64,000 nucleotides of DNA from [Clostridium] asparagiforme DSM 15981 (GCA_025149125.1 CP102272.1:1922001-1986000); one strand, 5' to 3'. Shown: positions 25,047 through 33,315, counted from the stretch's first letter. Notes: a model not told the origin generated them from the letters alone. Program-made: numbers and translations.

Positions 25047-25820
25047 ATGGAGACAGTAAAGCAGATCCGTATTCCGGTAATTGCCGATTCCGTTCTAAGC
25101 CCTGAATTTTTTTACGGTGATGGTACGGGAATCTATTTTGTGACCGGCGATGATCAATATGGGCGGATTACGTTTGAAAATTTGGATTCCGTTAAGATAT
25201 GCCGTGGAGAGGTAATGCCCTATAAAGTTGACTATTCTTTGGGGGACAGAGGAACCTGGATTTATCAGGTGGAGAATTCGAAATGGCAGCAGGAACGTTT
25301 TGATTATGAGAATCGCTACTATGGGAAATCCTATGAATTCGGCGGAGATGTAAATGAAATGCTGACCGATTTTAAGCATTATCTGTTTTCATTCCATGAT
25401 CAGTTTATAGAAGTAATCGCCCGTGGATTTTGGTTTGAAAAATCAGAATCCTCCCTGTTTGGCAAAAAACTTATGGAAGGGCACCCCTTCCTGCCGTTGC
25501 CGGAGGATCCTGTTGAAAGAATCACGGCGCATTCGCTTACATCTCAAATCAGGAAAAATCCAAAACCCAAAGCGCAGCTTGTTGCCGATGCCCAATTTTG
25601 TTCTCAAAAAATATGTGAATTTGCGTTGGAACTGGATGGAACGGCCACCGTTGATCACACGTTATTACTGTCGTACAGAAATGGGAAGCTGGTGAGCACG
25701 CTCAGAGGTTATTTTGGCCGCCGGGGAGTTGAATTTGATGGATTCGCAAGTTTGGAACAAGTGATCCCATTGGTTGAGAACTATATGGGAGAAGTTTTTG
25801 AGAGAAGAAGGTTCCTGTAA
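25047..25820 (+). CDS. Hypothetical protein
   Basis: A 257-residue protein I do not recognise. It begins METVKQIRIPVIADSVLSP and is predicted to be soluble and mixed alpha/beta, with aromatic-rich stretches (YGKSYEFGG, HYLFSFHDQFIEVIARGFWF). There are no catalytic motifs, signal peptide or membrane segments. It is clearly AT-richer than its neighbours. GGGGGAG precedes the ATG, and a good terminator follows, so the gene is probably real and expressed on its own. It sits just upstream of the restriction-modification operon but is separated from it by a terminator and promoter. Confidence 0.6.
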   Translation: METVKQIRIPVIADSVLSPEFFYGDGTGIYFVTGDDQYGRITFENLDSVKICRGEVMPYKVDYSLGDRGTWIYQVENSKWQQERFDYENRYYGKSYEFGGDVNEMLTDFKHYLFSFHDQFIEVIARGFWFEKSESSLFGKKLMEGHPFLPLPEDPVERITAHSLTSQIRKNPKPKAQLVADAQFCSQKICEFALELDGTATVDHTLLLSYRNGKLVSTLRGYFGRRGVEFDGFASLEQVIPLVENYMGEVFERRRFL

Positions 25821-25833
25821 ATGTAAAATTTTT

Positions 25834-25881
25834 CGGATGCTCAGGCGATGCCCACATCACCGCCAAAAGCATCCGTTTTTT
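25834..25881 (+). terminator. Terminator before the restriction-modification operon
   Basis: CGGATGCT (25834-25841) pairs with AGCATCCG (25868-25875) and is followed by TTTTTT. An inner GGCG/CGCC stem extends it. Confidence 0.75.
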
Positions 25882-25915
25882 AGAACAAATGTTTGGGAAA
25901 ACCTGAAAAATCTCC

Positions 25916-25944
25916 TTGTTTTACCGCCTCTTCTAAGGTATAAT
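25916..25944 (+). promoter_or_regulatory. Promoter of the restriction-modification operon
   Basis: TTGTTT (25916-25921) and a perfect TATAAT (25939-25944) with a 17-bp spacer, 45 bp before the methyltransferase ATG. Confidence 0.75.
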
Positions 25945-25989
25945 GTCCAATATGGACGGAAATTTAGTTGCATGAGGAGAATGAAAAAG

Positions 25990-28125
25990 ATGGAGATGAC
26001 GGCAACTCAGATCGCCAGGGAATTGGACATTTCCAGATCCTATCTGTATTATCTGAAGAACAATCACGCCTTCACCGTGGAGGTGGATGAGAACGGCCGG
26101 CCGGTGTGGAACCGGGAGGTTTTGGAGGCGATCCGGCGGGTGCTTGCGGAGCGCAAGGTACCGGCCAAAGAGAAGAAGGAGGAGTCCTACCGGACCATCC
26201 GCATCAACAACCGGCGCTATCTGGGGAACAAGTACAAGCTCTTAGATTTCATCCGCCGGGTGGTACAGGAGCACTGTCCCGGGATCAGCACGGTGGCCGA
26301 CATTTTCGCGGGCACCGGGGCCGTGGCCTCCGCCTTCACCGACAAGAAGCTGATCACCAACGATATCATGTACAGCAACTATATCTGTCACAAGGCCTGG
26401 TTCGACAGCCAGCCCTATTCGGAGGAGAAGCTGGTGGATCTGATTCTGGACTACAACAGTCTCCGGGTGGACGAGGAGAACTACATGACGGAGAACTTCG
26501 CGGACACCTATTTTTCCAGGGAAGACTGCGCCAGGATCGGCTACATACGGGAAAATATCGAGAACCTGTACAAAAAAGGGGAGATCAATGAGCGGGAGCG
26601 GGCGCTGCTCATTACCTCCCTTCTCTATGCCATGGACAAGATCGCCAAGACCTGCGGCCACTATGACGCCTACCGCAAGGGGGCGGTGTTTGACCGCCAC
26701 CTGGAACTGGCGCTGCCCGTGCCAGAGGGGACGTTAAACGCCAACAACGTCTGTTACAACGAGGACACCAACGAGCTGATGAAGAAGATCGAGGCGGACC
26801 TGGTCTACATCGACCCCCCCTACAACTCCCGCCAATACTGCGACGCTTACCATTTACTGGAAAATGTCGCCCGTTGGGAGAAGCCCCAGGTCCACGGTGT
26901 GGCCCGGAAGATGGACCGCAGCGCGCTTAAGAGCGACTACTGCACCACCAGGGCGGCGGATGCGTTTGAGGACCTGATCCGCAATACGAAGGCCAGGTTC
27001 ATTTTGCTGTCCTACAACAACATGGCGGAGAAGGGGGACGAGCGGTCCAACGCCAAGATGAGCGACGAGGACATTATGCGGATTCTGGGGCAGAAGGGGC
27101 GGGTCAGCGTTTACTCGGAGAGCTACAAGGCCTTTACCACGGGCAAGTCGGATATCAAGGAGAACGAGGAGCGGCTGTTTCTGTGCGTGTGCGAGGAGGA
27201 GCGGGAGGTGATTCCGTCGCCCCTCAACTACACGGGAGGAAAGTTTAAGCTGCTGCCCCAGATTCTGCCGTTGTTTCCAAGGGATGCGGGGCAGGTGGTG
27301 GACTTGTTCTGCGGCGGCTGCAACGTGGGCTTAAACGTGGGGGCCAGCCGGGTGCTGTTTAACGACACCAACGGGCACCTGATCCGCCTGTTCGAGGTCT
27401 TTGGGCGGATGGACAAGGAGGCGGCGTTCGGGGAAATCAGCCGGATCATCGACCGTTTCGGCCTGTCCCGGTCCTGGGAGAAGGGCTACGCCCACTACCG
27501 CTGCGGCAGCTCCTCGGACGGGCTGGGGGATTACAACCGGCAGCCCTTTTTAGAGCTGCGCAGGGCGTTTAATGAGCGGAAGGAGCGGGACGATCTGTAT
27601 TATCTCATGCTCTACGTGCTGATCGTGTATTCCTTCAACAACCAGATCCGGTTCAACCGTAAGGGCGAGTTCAACCTGCCGGTGGGCAAGCGGGACTTTA
27701 ACCCGCGGATGCAGAAGAAGCTGTCCGCGTTTATGGACCGGCTGAAAAGCGGGGACTACCGGTTTACCAGCCGGGATTTCCGGGAGATAAGGCCGGAGGA
27801 ATTCCCGGCGGATACATTTTTCTATGTGGACCCCCCCTACCTGATTACCTGCGCCACCTACAATGAGCAGAACGGCTGGACGGAGCAGGACGAGCGGGAT
27901 CTGCTGGCCTATCTGGACCGGGTGGACGGCTGCGGCATGCGGTTCGCTCTGTCCAACGTGGTGGAGAGCAGGGGGCGCAGGAACGATATTCTGGCGGACT
28001 GGGTGGAGCGCCACCCGGGGCATTACCGGATGATTCCGCTGGATTTCAGCTATTCCAACTCCAATTACCACATCAAGGACAAGGGAAGCGCCACCCGGGA
28101 GGTTTTGGTGGTCAATTACAGTTAA
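25990..28125 (+). CDS. Two-domain adenine-specific DNA methyltransferase (M.FokI-like)
   Basis: A 711-residue protein with two complete D12-class N6-adenine methyltransferase domains in tandem, as in M.FokI. Domain 1 has RRYLGNKYKLL, SAM motif I VADIFAGTG (102-110) and catalytic DPPY (275-278). Domain 2 has NYTGGKFKLLPQI, DLFCGG (438-443) and DPPY (614-617). Such fusions methylate the two strands of an asymmetric site. Residues 1-50 form an extra helix-turn-helix (ATQIARELDISRSYLYYLK), unusual for the class. ATG 25990 is 9 bases after GAGGAGA. The matching endonuclease follows 53 bp later. Confidence 0.93.
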   Translation: MEMTATQIARELDISRSYLYYLKNNHAFTVEVDENGRPVWNREVLEAIRRVLAERKVPAKEKKEESYRTIRINNRRYLGNKYKLLDFIRRVVQEHCPGISTVADIFAGTGAVASAFTDKKLITNDIMYSNYICHKAWFDSQPYSEEKLVDLILDYNSLRVDEENYMTENFADTYFSREDCARIGYIRENIENLYKKGEINERERALLITSLLYAMDKIAKTCGHYDAYRKGAVFDRHLELALPVPEGTLNANNVCYNEDTNELMKKIEADLVYIDPPYNSRQYCDAYHLLENVARWEKPQVHGVARKMDRSALKSDYCTTRAADAFEDLIRNTKARFILLSYNNMAEKGDERSNAKMSDEDIMRILGQKGRVSVYSESYKAFTTGKSDIKENEERLFLCVCEEEREVIPSPLNYTGGKFKLLPQILPLFPRDAGQVVDLFCGGCNVGLNVGASRVLFNDTNGHLIRLFEVFGRMDKEAAFGEISRIIDRFGLSRSWEKGYAHYRCGSSSDGLGDYNRQPFLELRRAFNERKERDDLYYLMLYVLIVYSFNNQIRFNRKGEFNLPVGKRDFNPRMQKKLSAFMDRLKSGDYRFTSRDFREIRPEEFPADTFFYVDPPYLITCATYNEQNGWTEQDERDLLAYLDRVDGCGMRFALSNVVESRGRRNDILADWVERHPGHYRMIPLDFSYSNSNYHIKDKGSATREVLVVNYS

Positions 28126-28178
28126 TGCAATTACGGTTAATGGCCGCAAATGGGCCTTAGCCGCTTACGGAGGCTGAT

Positions 28179-30173
28179 ATGGCAAAAATACCCTTTAAAG
28201 GATACTGCTTCGCCGTTGGCACCACAAGCTACCGGACGGACAAGTTCAACCTGAATATTGAGCGGCAGCTGGAGATGATGAGCCGGTTTCGGGAACTGCC
28301 GGAGAACCGGGGGATTTCCTGGACCAGCAACAGCGCCTTCCAGGCCGCCTACTACAATTATCTGAAGGCGGACGGCTTTGTGAAGGGCGACGCGCCCAGG
28401 CCGGACAAGGACGCCAGGCAGAAGACCTCCGGCCTCAAGGACATCGGCCTGATGGACGAGGAGCGCAACGTGACGGCGGCCGGAAGGGCGCTGCTGGCCA
28501 TATCCAAAAAGGGGGATTTCACGCCGGACAACCTGCTGGAGATTCCAAAAGACAGTTACATTTTCCTGAAACAGCTGTTAAAGACCGCAAACGATGTGGA
28601 CGGGAGCATCGTCCGCCCATTTGTGGTGTTCCTCTCCCTGGCGTCCCGCCTGTCCTACCTGACCTACGAGGAGTTCACCTACCTGCTGCCCCTGTGCGTG
28701 GACCGGGAGACCACGGAGCGGGTGGCTGCGGAGATCCGGCGCTGCCGGGAGGGGAATCAGGGCGTGGACGACATTATCCTGTCCGTGCTGATGAAAAAAG
28801 AGAATTACCAGGCGGCCCTGGAGCTGCTGCTGGCGGAGCCGGTGACCGAGGATCTGATCTGCACGGTGGGGATCAACCGCAAGAGCAAGGTCTACGACAA
28901 GCCCTACTACGCCATTTACCGGGAGCTGGAGCGGATCGTGTTTGAGCGGGACGGAAGTGCGCCTCTGCGCCTTCTGGCCGCCACCTCAAAATTGACCAAT
29001 TCCAAGGTGGGCGGGGCATGGCGCAAGCTGCTGTTCAAGGTCAGCACCGAGGCTTCGGCAAAGAATAAGCGGCTGGACGTGATGAACGACATTCCCCTTC
29101 TGCGGGCGGCGGACGAGGCAGAGTTTAAGCGGGAATTTTTCCGGGCCATGCATCTGATCAAGGCGAAGGCCACGCTGTCGGACTATTTTGACCTGAACCG
29201 GAGGTATTTTAAGGTCACGGACGTGGTGATTTTCGAGGACGGCAAGGTGTGCCTGGACGTGCTGCCCAAATGCTTTTTCGCCGAGGCGGGTGAGGAGTTG
29301 ACGGACCTGGCCTTCCGGCGGTGCGCGCAGCTGGAGGAGGACGTGCCCCTGGAGGCGATCGCTCCCTGCCTGGCGGTGGAGCCTGCCCGCCTTTACGCCC
29401 GCCTGAGCCGGGAAGTGGGCGTGGCGGTGACGGACAGCGCCGCGGCCAAGCAGGTCCTTAAGGCCAGGCGCTATGCGCGGTTCGACCGCATGGTGGAGGC
29501 GAGGTTCACGAAAGAGGTGCTTTCCCGGCTGTTTGAGATGTTCCGGCTGCGCCAGGACGGCGAAATCCACCGGCTGGTCACGGACAACGCGGATATCCCC
29601 ACCATCTACGAGTATATTACGGCCATCGCCTGGTACCGGATCAGCGGCTGTAAGGGGGACGTGCTGGAATATATGAACCTGTCCCTGGAGGCGGACCTGC
29701 TGCCCAGGACCCACGCGGGCGGCGGTGAGGCGGATATCGTGTGGAAATACGGGGCCACGGACCATTATCCGGCCCACACCCTGCTGATCGAGGCCACGCT
29801 GTCCGACGGCAGCGGACAGAGGCGAATGGAGATGGAGCCGGTTTCCCGCCACCTTGGGGATTACCGGCTGGCCCACGGGGACGAGGAGGCCTACTGCGTG
29901 TTCACCTCCACCAATGTGAACTACAACGTGATCTCCGATTTCCGGCTGCGCCGGGATATGGTGTACTACAGTCCGGATGGGAGTCATAAGGTAAAGGGAC
30001 TGAAAATTCTTCCGCTCTACACGGAGCAGATCGCGGATCTGCTTAAGGCGGGGGTGGAATATGACCAGGTCTACCGGCTGCTGGATCAGGCACACCGGGC
30101 GGAGGAAGAGCCCAGGGAGTGGTTTGAACGGCGGATCGCCGGGGCCTGCAAGCGTGTGGGAGGTTGCAGATAA
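28179..30173 (+). CDS. AlwI-family type IIS restriction endonuclease
   Basis: A 664-residue protein resembling the AlwI/BstNBI/MlyI family. The C-terminal half holds the family signature: L-E504-A-D-L-L, then GGGEAD519I, then LLIE538ATL, then PVSRHLGDY. D519 and E538 fit a PD-(D/E)xK-like nuclease core. The N-terminal half would bind an asymmetric sequence; known relatives cut a few bases outside 5-bp sites. Which site is recognised cannot be read here. It lies between the two-domain methyltransferase and a DUF692 gene whose ATG directly follows its stop. Confidence 0.88.
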   Translation: MAKIPFKGYCFAVGTTSYRTDKFNLNIERQLEMMSRFRELPENRGISWTSNSAFQAAYYNYLKADGFVKGDAPRPDKDARQKTSGLKDIGLMDEERNVTAAGRALLAISKKGDFTPDNLLEIPKDSYIFLKQLLKTANDVDGSIVRPFVVFLSLASRLSYLTYEEFTYLLPLCVDRETTERVAAEIRRCREGNQGVDDIILSVLMKKENYQAALELLLAEPVTEDLICTVGINRKSKVYDKPYYAIYRELERIVFERDGSAPLRLLAATSKLTNSKVGGAWRKLLFKVSTEASAKNKRLDVMNDIPLLRAADEAEFKREFFRAMHLIKAKATLSDYFDLNRRYFKVTDVVIFEDGKVCLDVLPKCFFAEAGEELTDLAFRRCAQLEEDVPLEAIAPCLAVEPARLYARLSREVGVAVTDSAAAKQVLKARRYARFDRMVEARFTKEVLSRLFEMFRLRQDGEIHRLVTDNADIPTIYEYITAIAWYRISGCKGDVLEYMNLSLEADLLPRTHAGGGEADIVWKYGATDHYPAHTLLIEATLSDGSGQRRMEMEPVSRHLGDYRLAHGDEEAYCVFTSTNVNYNVISDFRLRRDMVYYSPDGSHKVKGLKILPLYTEQIADLLKAGVEYDQVYRLLDQAHRAEEEPREWFERRIAGACKRVGGCR

Positions 30174-31040
30174 ATGCGGTTGGCGTGCAATTACTATGAG
30201 GAGACGGAGTGGCTTGCCAGAGAGGGCAGGATTGCGGTGGACTGTTTCAAATACCCGTCTTTGGGCTTTCAGATGAAGGCGTTTGACGACCCTGGGCTTG
30301 CGGAATACGGGGCGATGGCCGCCCGGGTGCGGGAGTACGGGCCTTTGCTGCTCCACGGGCTGGGACAGCGGGATAACGACATCGGCCGGGCCGATTTTAA
30401 GGAACGGTTTGACCCGGAGTTTACGGGGCGGATTCTGGAGATTTCGGGCATCCGCGGGGTGTCCCTGCACCTGTGCGGCGGGGACACAGAGCTGCCGGTT
30501 GGGGAGCGGAAGCGCATCATAGTGGATCATATCCGGTATCTGCGGGAGGCACTGGGGGCGCTTGAGTTTTTGTCCCTGGAAAATGTGGACGGTAACCCGT
30601 ATTCGGATATGACCTACAGCGATTGCTGCGTGGACCCGGATTTTATACGGGAGGTGGTGGAGGAGGCGGATACGGAGTATCTGCTGGATATCAGCCACGC
30701 TTACGGGGCGGCCCTGGCCCGGGGGATGGACGTGCGGGAATACATCGGCCGCCTGCCGCTAAACCGGCTGTATGAGATTCATATCAACGGTTGGATGCAT
30801 ACGGAGCGGGGGATGATGGCCCACACCAGGATTCACGAGGAGGGATACGAGCTGCTGGAGGAGGTACTCTCCCGGACCAAGCCGCGGATTGTGACTCTGG
30901 AGTACGGCCGGGGGGACGACCGGCTGGGAGCGGGGATTCCGCTGATGAAGCCCGGGGTGTGTAATGAGCGGGCGATGGAGGAGATCGAGGAGCAGGTGGG
31001 ACGGCTGCAAGGGTTGATCAAGCGGTATGAGATGGTATAA
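30174..31040 (+). CDS. DUF692 family multinuclear iron enzyme (MNIO-like)
   Basis: A 288-residue TIM-barrel-like protein with the DUF692 pattern. HLCGGD is followed by LSLENV (about 125), a DPDFIREVV helix, the LLDISHAYG metal-binding strand, then PLNRLYEIHINGW and a late VTLEYGRGD. Characterised members (MbnB, TglH) bind two or three irons and oxidatively rearrange cysteines or other residues in peptides, usually with a partner protein. No small precursor peptide or partner is visible here. Its ATG follows the endonuclease stop with no gap, so it is translated with the restriction operon. Confidence 0.82.
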   Translation: MRLACNYYEETEWLAREGRIAVDCFKYPSLGFQMKAFDDPGLAEYGAMAARVREYGPLLLHGLGQRDNDIGRADFKERFDPEFTGRILEISGIRGVSLHLCGGDTELPVGERKRIIVDHIRYLREALGALEFLSLENVDGNPYSDMTYSDCCVDPDFIREVVEEADTEYLLDISHAYGAALARGMDVREYIGRLPLNRLYEIHINGWMHTERGMMAHTRIHEEGYELLEEVLSRTKPRIVTLEYGRGDDRLGAGIPLMKPGVCNERAMEEIEEQVGRLQGLIKRYEMV

Positions 31041-31042
31041 AA

Positions 31043-31199
31043 CTGTTAACAGTTCATACGGCTCATCTTCTTGACTGAAAAAGATCAGTCAAGAAGCATC
31101 GGATGTCCATCCGATGTGAAAATTGACACAAAAATCCGCTTACAAGCGAGCTTGACGCGGCTTTCCGCGCCAATTTTCCCGCCGTCTGAACTGTTAACG
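31043..31199. repeat. 157-bp nested palindromic element
   Basis: Outer arms 31044-31061 and 31182-31199 match at 16 of 18 positions (GTTAACAGTTCA...). Inside are a perfect 12-bp stem (31067-31078 with 31085-31096), a 9-bp dyad (31097-31105 with 31108-31116), and an 8-bp GAAAATTG/CAATTTTC pair (31118-31125 with 31171-31178). The last of these encloses CGCTT-AC-AAGCG and CGCGG-CTTT-CCGCG hairpins. Almost every base is paired, as in a REP/MITE-like element or a structured RNA. Confidence 0.8.
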
Positions 31200-31213
31200 T
31201 CACATTTTTGCGA

Positions 31214-31240
31214 ACGGAGGCTTGACAGGCCTCCGTTTTT
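31214..31240 (+). terminator. Terminator after the DUF692 gene
   Basis: ACGGAGGC pairs with GCCTCCGT around a 7-base loop, followed by TTTTT. The downstream promoter's -35 lies in the loop. Confidence 0.8.
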
Positions 31241-31250
31241 CAGCTAGTAT
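31222..31250 (+). promoter_or_regulatory. Promoter overlapping the terminator
   Basis: TTGACA (31222-31227) and TAGTAT (31245-31250) with a 17-bp spacer. The -35 box sits in the loop of the preceding terminator, and the spacer includes its right arm and T-run. Confidence 0.7.
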
Positions 31251-31291
31251 CCTCTTTGGGTCAAAAATGAAATAAGGGGAAATGAGTCGAA

Positions 31292-31954
31292 ATGCAGAAT
31301 ATATCCATATTTTTTATCATAGAAATGATCGGGACGGTGGCGTTCGCCTCCTCGGGGGCCATGGTGGCGATCAAGAAGGAGCTGGATTTGCTGGGCGTGG
31401 TGGTGCTGGGCGTGACCACGGCGGTGGGCGGCGGTATGCTGCGGGACATTATCCTGGGAAATGTACCCCCGGCGCTGTTTATGAATCCGGTCTATGTGAT
31501 CGCGGGCTTTCTGACCGTGCTCGTCCTGTTCACGGTGGTGCGGCTGAACCAGAAGATTCTGGAGAGCCGGTCCATCGAGATGTACGAGCGGGTCATGAAC
31601 ATTTTCGACGCCGTGGGCCTGGGCGCGTTCACGGTGACGGGGATCAACACGGCGGTGATGGCGGGATACGGGGATTACCGGTTTCTGGCGGTGTTTCTGG
31701 GCGTGCTCACCGGCGTGGGAGGGGGAGTATTGCGGGATATAATGGCGGGGGAGACGCCTTATATTCTGCGGAAGCATTTTTATGCCTGCGCTTCGATTAT
31801 CGGGGCCATTGTGTACACTTACCTGCTGGAGTTTGCCGGGGGCGACTTCGCGGTGGTGGTCAGCGCCTGCCTGGTGGTGGTGATCCGGCTGCTGGCCACG
31901 CGGTATTGCTGGAATCTGCCGAAGGCGACGAGAAAAAGCAAGGAAATTGGGTGA
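31292..31954 (+). CDS. TRIC-type (UPF0126/YicG) membrane channel
   Basis: A 220-residue protein with about seven membrane helices arranged as two related halves. Each half carries the family motif: GVTTAVGGGMLRDI and GVLTGVGGGVLRDIMAGE. Bacterial UPF0126 proteins are related to trimeric intracellular cation (TRIC) channels that pass potassium. The physiological role in bacteria is not settled. It is driven by the promoter at 31222-31250. The ribosome site (AAGGGG) is somewhat far from ATG 31292. Confidence 0.88.
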   Translation: MQNISIFFIIEMIGTVAFASSGAMVAIKKELDLLGVVVLGVTTAVGGGMLRDIILGNVPPALFMNPVYVIAGFLTVLVLFTVVRLNQKILESRSIEMYERVMNIFDAVGLGAFTVTGINTAVMAGYGDYRFLAVFLGVLTGVGGGVLRDIMAGETPYILRKHFYACASIIGAIVYTYLLEFAGGDFAVVVSACLVVVIRLLATRYCWNLPKATRKSKEIG

Positions 31955-32016
31955 GGGGGATATTCCGAGGCCGCTAAAATTGCCGTACAAAATTGATTGC
32001 TCCGCAATGAAATTTC

Positions 32017-32046
32017 TTGTGCAGGGACCCTGTTCCGTAGTATAAT
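32017..32046 (+). promoter_or_regulatory. Promoter of the phosphoribosyltransferase-like gene
   Basis: TTGTGC (32017-32022) and a perfect TATAAT (32041-32046) with an 18-bp spacer. An imperfect palindrome (ATTGC-TCC-GCAAT core, about 31989-32015) lies just upstream. Confidence 0.65.
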
Positions 32047-32101
32047 AAAAGAAAAGCGGCACGTTTCTCGAGGGAAAACGGCTGCGGACAGGGGGTATTT
32101 T

Positions 32102-32740
32102 ATGGATAACCGGACATTTAAGATCACATCCACGAACAACCACGTGCCACTGAAGATTACGCCGGGACATTTTGCCACCAACCACTCCCACATCAACTAT
32201 TATCTTGACGTGACCACCCTGAAGGCCAGGATGAGCGAGGCCCGTCAGGCGGCGGAGGCTTTGGCCGGCATGTACATGTACGACACGGTGGTGGACACCA
32301 TCGTCTGCCTGGACGGCACCCAGATTATCGGCGCGTATCTGGCCGAGGCGCTGACCAACGCGGGCGTGATGTCAAGGAATGCCCACCAGACCATCTATGT
32401 GATTGCGCCTGAGTACAACAGCAACAGCCAGATGGTGTTCCGGGAGAACACCCAGCCCATGGTCACCGGCAAGAATGTGATCCTTCTGATGGCCTCCATC
32501 ACAACGGGCAAGACCATCGCCAAGGGCATCGAGTGCATCCGCTATTACGGCGGGATTCTGGCCGGTATTTCCACCATTTTCTCTGCGATTGAGGAGACGG
32601 ACGGAATTCACATCAACAGCATTTTCGGCATGCGCGATCTGCCGGACTACCAGGCGCACGACTACCGCGACTGTCCATTCTGTCAGAAGGGGATTAAGCT
32701 GGATGCGCTGGTGAATAGTTATGGGTATTCGAAACTATAG
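32102..32740 (+). CDS. Orotate phosphoribosyltransferase-like protein
   Basis: A 212-residue type I phosphoribosyltransferase-fold protein. The hydrophobic strand plus loop NVILLMASITTGKTI is the PRPP-binding position, though the usual pair of acidic residues is replaced by MAS. A cysteine pair near the end (CPFCQKG) is unusual. Lachnospiraceae homologues are often named orotate phosphoribosyltransferase, but no pyrimidine genes are adjacent and the altered PRPP motif makes that specificity uncertain. ATG 32102 follows AGGGGG. Confidence 0.7.
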   Translation: MDNRTFKITSTNNHVPLKITPGHFATNHSHINYYLDVTTLKARMSEARQAAEALAGMYMYDTVVDTIVCLDGTQIIGAYLAEALTNAGVMSRNAHQTIYVIAPEYNSNSQMVFRENTQPMVTGKNVILLMASITTGKTIAKGIECIRYYGGILAGISTIFSAIEETDGIHINSIFGMRDLPDYQAHDYRDCPFCQKGIKLDALVNSYGYSKL

Positions 32741-32760
32741 CTGGGAATTAAGGGATTTTG

Positions 32761-32790
32761 CGGCGGCGCCTGGAGGGGCCGCCGTTTTTT
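32761..32790 (+). terminator. Terminator
   Basis: CGGCGG (32761-32766) pairs with CCGCCG (32779-32784), followed by TTTTTT. Confidence 0.75.
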
Positions 32791-32818
32791 GGATAAGAAA
32801 ATGCGATGGAGGCACGAA

Positions 32819-33175
32819 ATGGATATGGATAGAAATGAAGAATTCTGGGCGGCCCTAGACCGGCTTGTGGGAGAATCGGAGATCGTGATTGACCGGCCGA
32901 AGGGAACGGCCCACCCCAAATTCCCCGATTTCATTTATAAAGTGGATTACGGTTATCTGAAAAACACCTCGTCCATGGACGGCGGCGGGATCGACGTCTG
33001 GGTGGGGACGGATGAGGGAAAACGGGTCGGCGGGGTGATGTGTATTGTGGATTTGCTGAAACGGGATTCGGAGATTAAGATTCTGATTGGGTGTACGGAG
33101 GAGGAAGAGGAGATTGTCTGCGAGGCGCATAATGGAACGGAGTTTATGAAGGGGGTGCTGGTGAGGAGGGGATAA
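32819..33175 (+). CDS. Inorganic pyrophosphatase-like protein
   Basis: A 118-residue protein with the fold signature of family I soluble inorganic pyrophosphatase (FIYKVDYGYLKNTSSMDGGG with IDVWVG). Family I enzymes are about 170-200 residues and use a cluster of aspartates (DGDPIDV). Here the motif is DGGGIDVWVG and the protein is short, so several metal ligands are missing. It may be a degenerate or specialised member rather than a working pyrophosphatase. ATG 32819 follows GGAGG. Confidence 0.7.
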   Translation: MDMDRNEEFWAALDRLVGESEIVIDRPKGTAHPKFPDFIYKVDYGYLKNTSSMDGGGIDVWVGTDEGKRVGGVMCIVDLLKRDSEIKILIGCTEEEEEIVCEAHNGTEFMKGVLVRRG

Positions 33176-33286
33176 TTTTCCTTATGAGAGATTAATCCTT
33201 TCATTTCTTATTTTCTTGCTTAATTGTATTTCCATTTTTAAGGATTATGCTAGGGGGTTCATAAAATATGTTCGAGAGGAACCTTC

Positions 33287-33315
33287 TTGTAAACGTCCTT
33301 TGTTTCATATATAAT
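33287..33315 (+). promoter_or_regulatory. Sigma-A promoter upstream of 33442
   Basis: TTGTAA (33287-33292) and a perfect TATAAT (33310-33315) with a 17-bp spacer, leaving a leader of about 120 nt. Confidence 0.75.

Noticed and set aside
28986..30698. 570-codon minus-strand frame opposite the endonuclease and DUF692 genes
   Set aside because: Antisense shadow produced by codon bias of the plus-strand genes; composition is not protein-like.
31043..31199. Possible CRISPR-like array
   Set aside because: The repeats are inverted and unequal in length, with no regular spacers; no cas gene in the window.
31041..31291. Search for a small cysteine-rich precursor peptide for the DUF692 enzyme
   Set aside because: No open frame with a ribosome site is present; the space is filled by the palindromic element and terminator.
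31282..31977. 231-codon plus-strand frame overlapping the TRIC gene
   Set aside because: The other frame encodes seven clear membrane helices with TRIC motifs; this one is glycine/arginine-rich noise.
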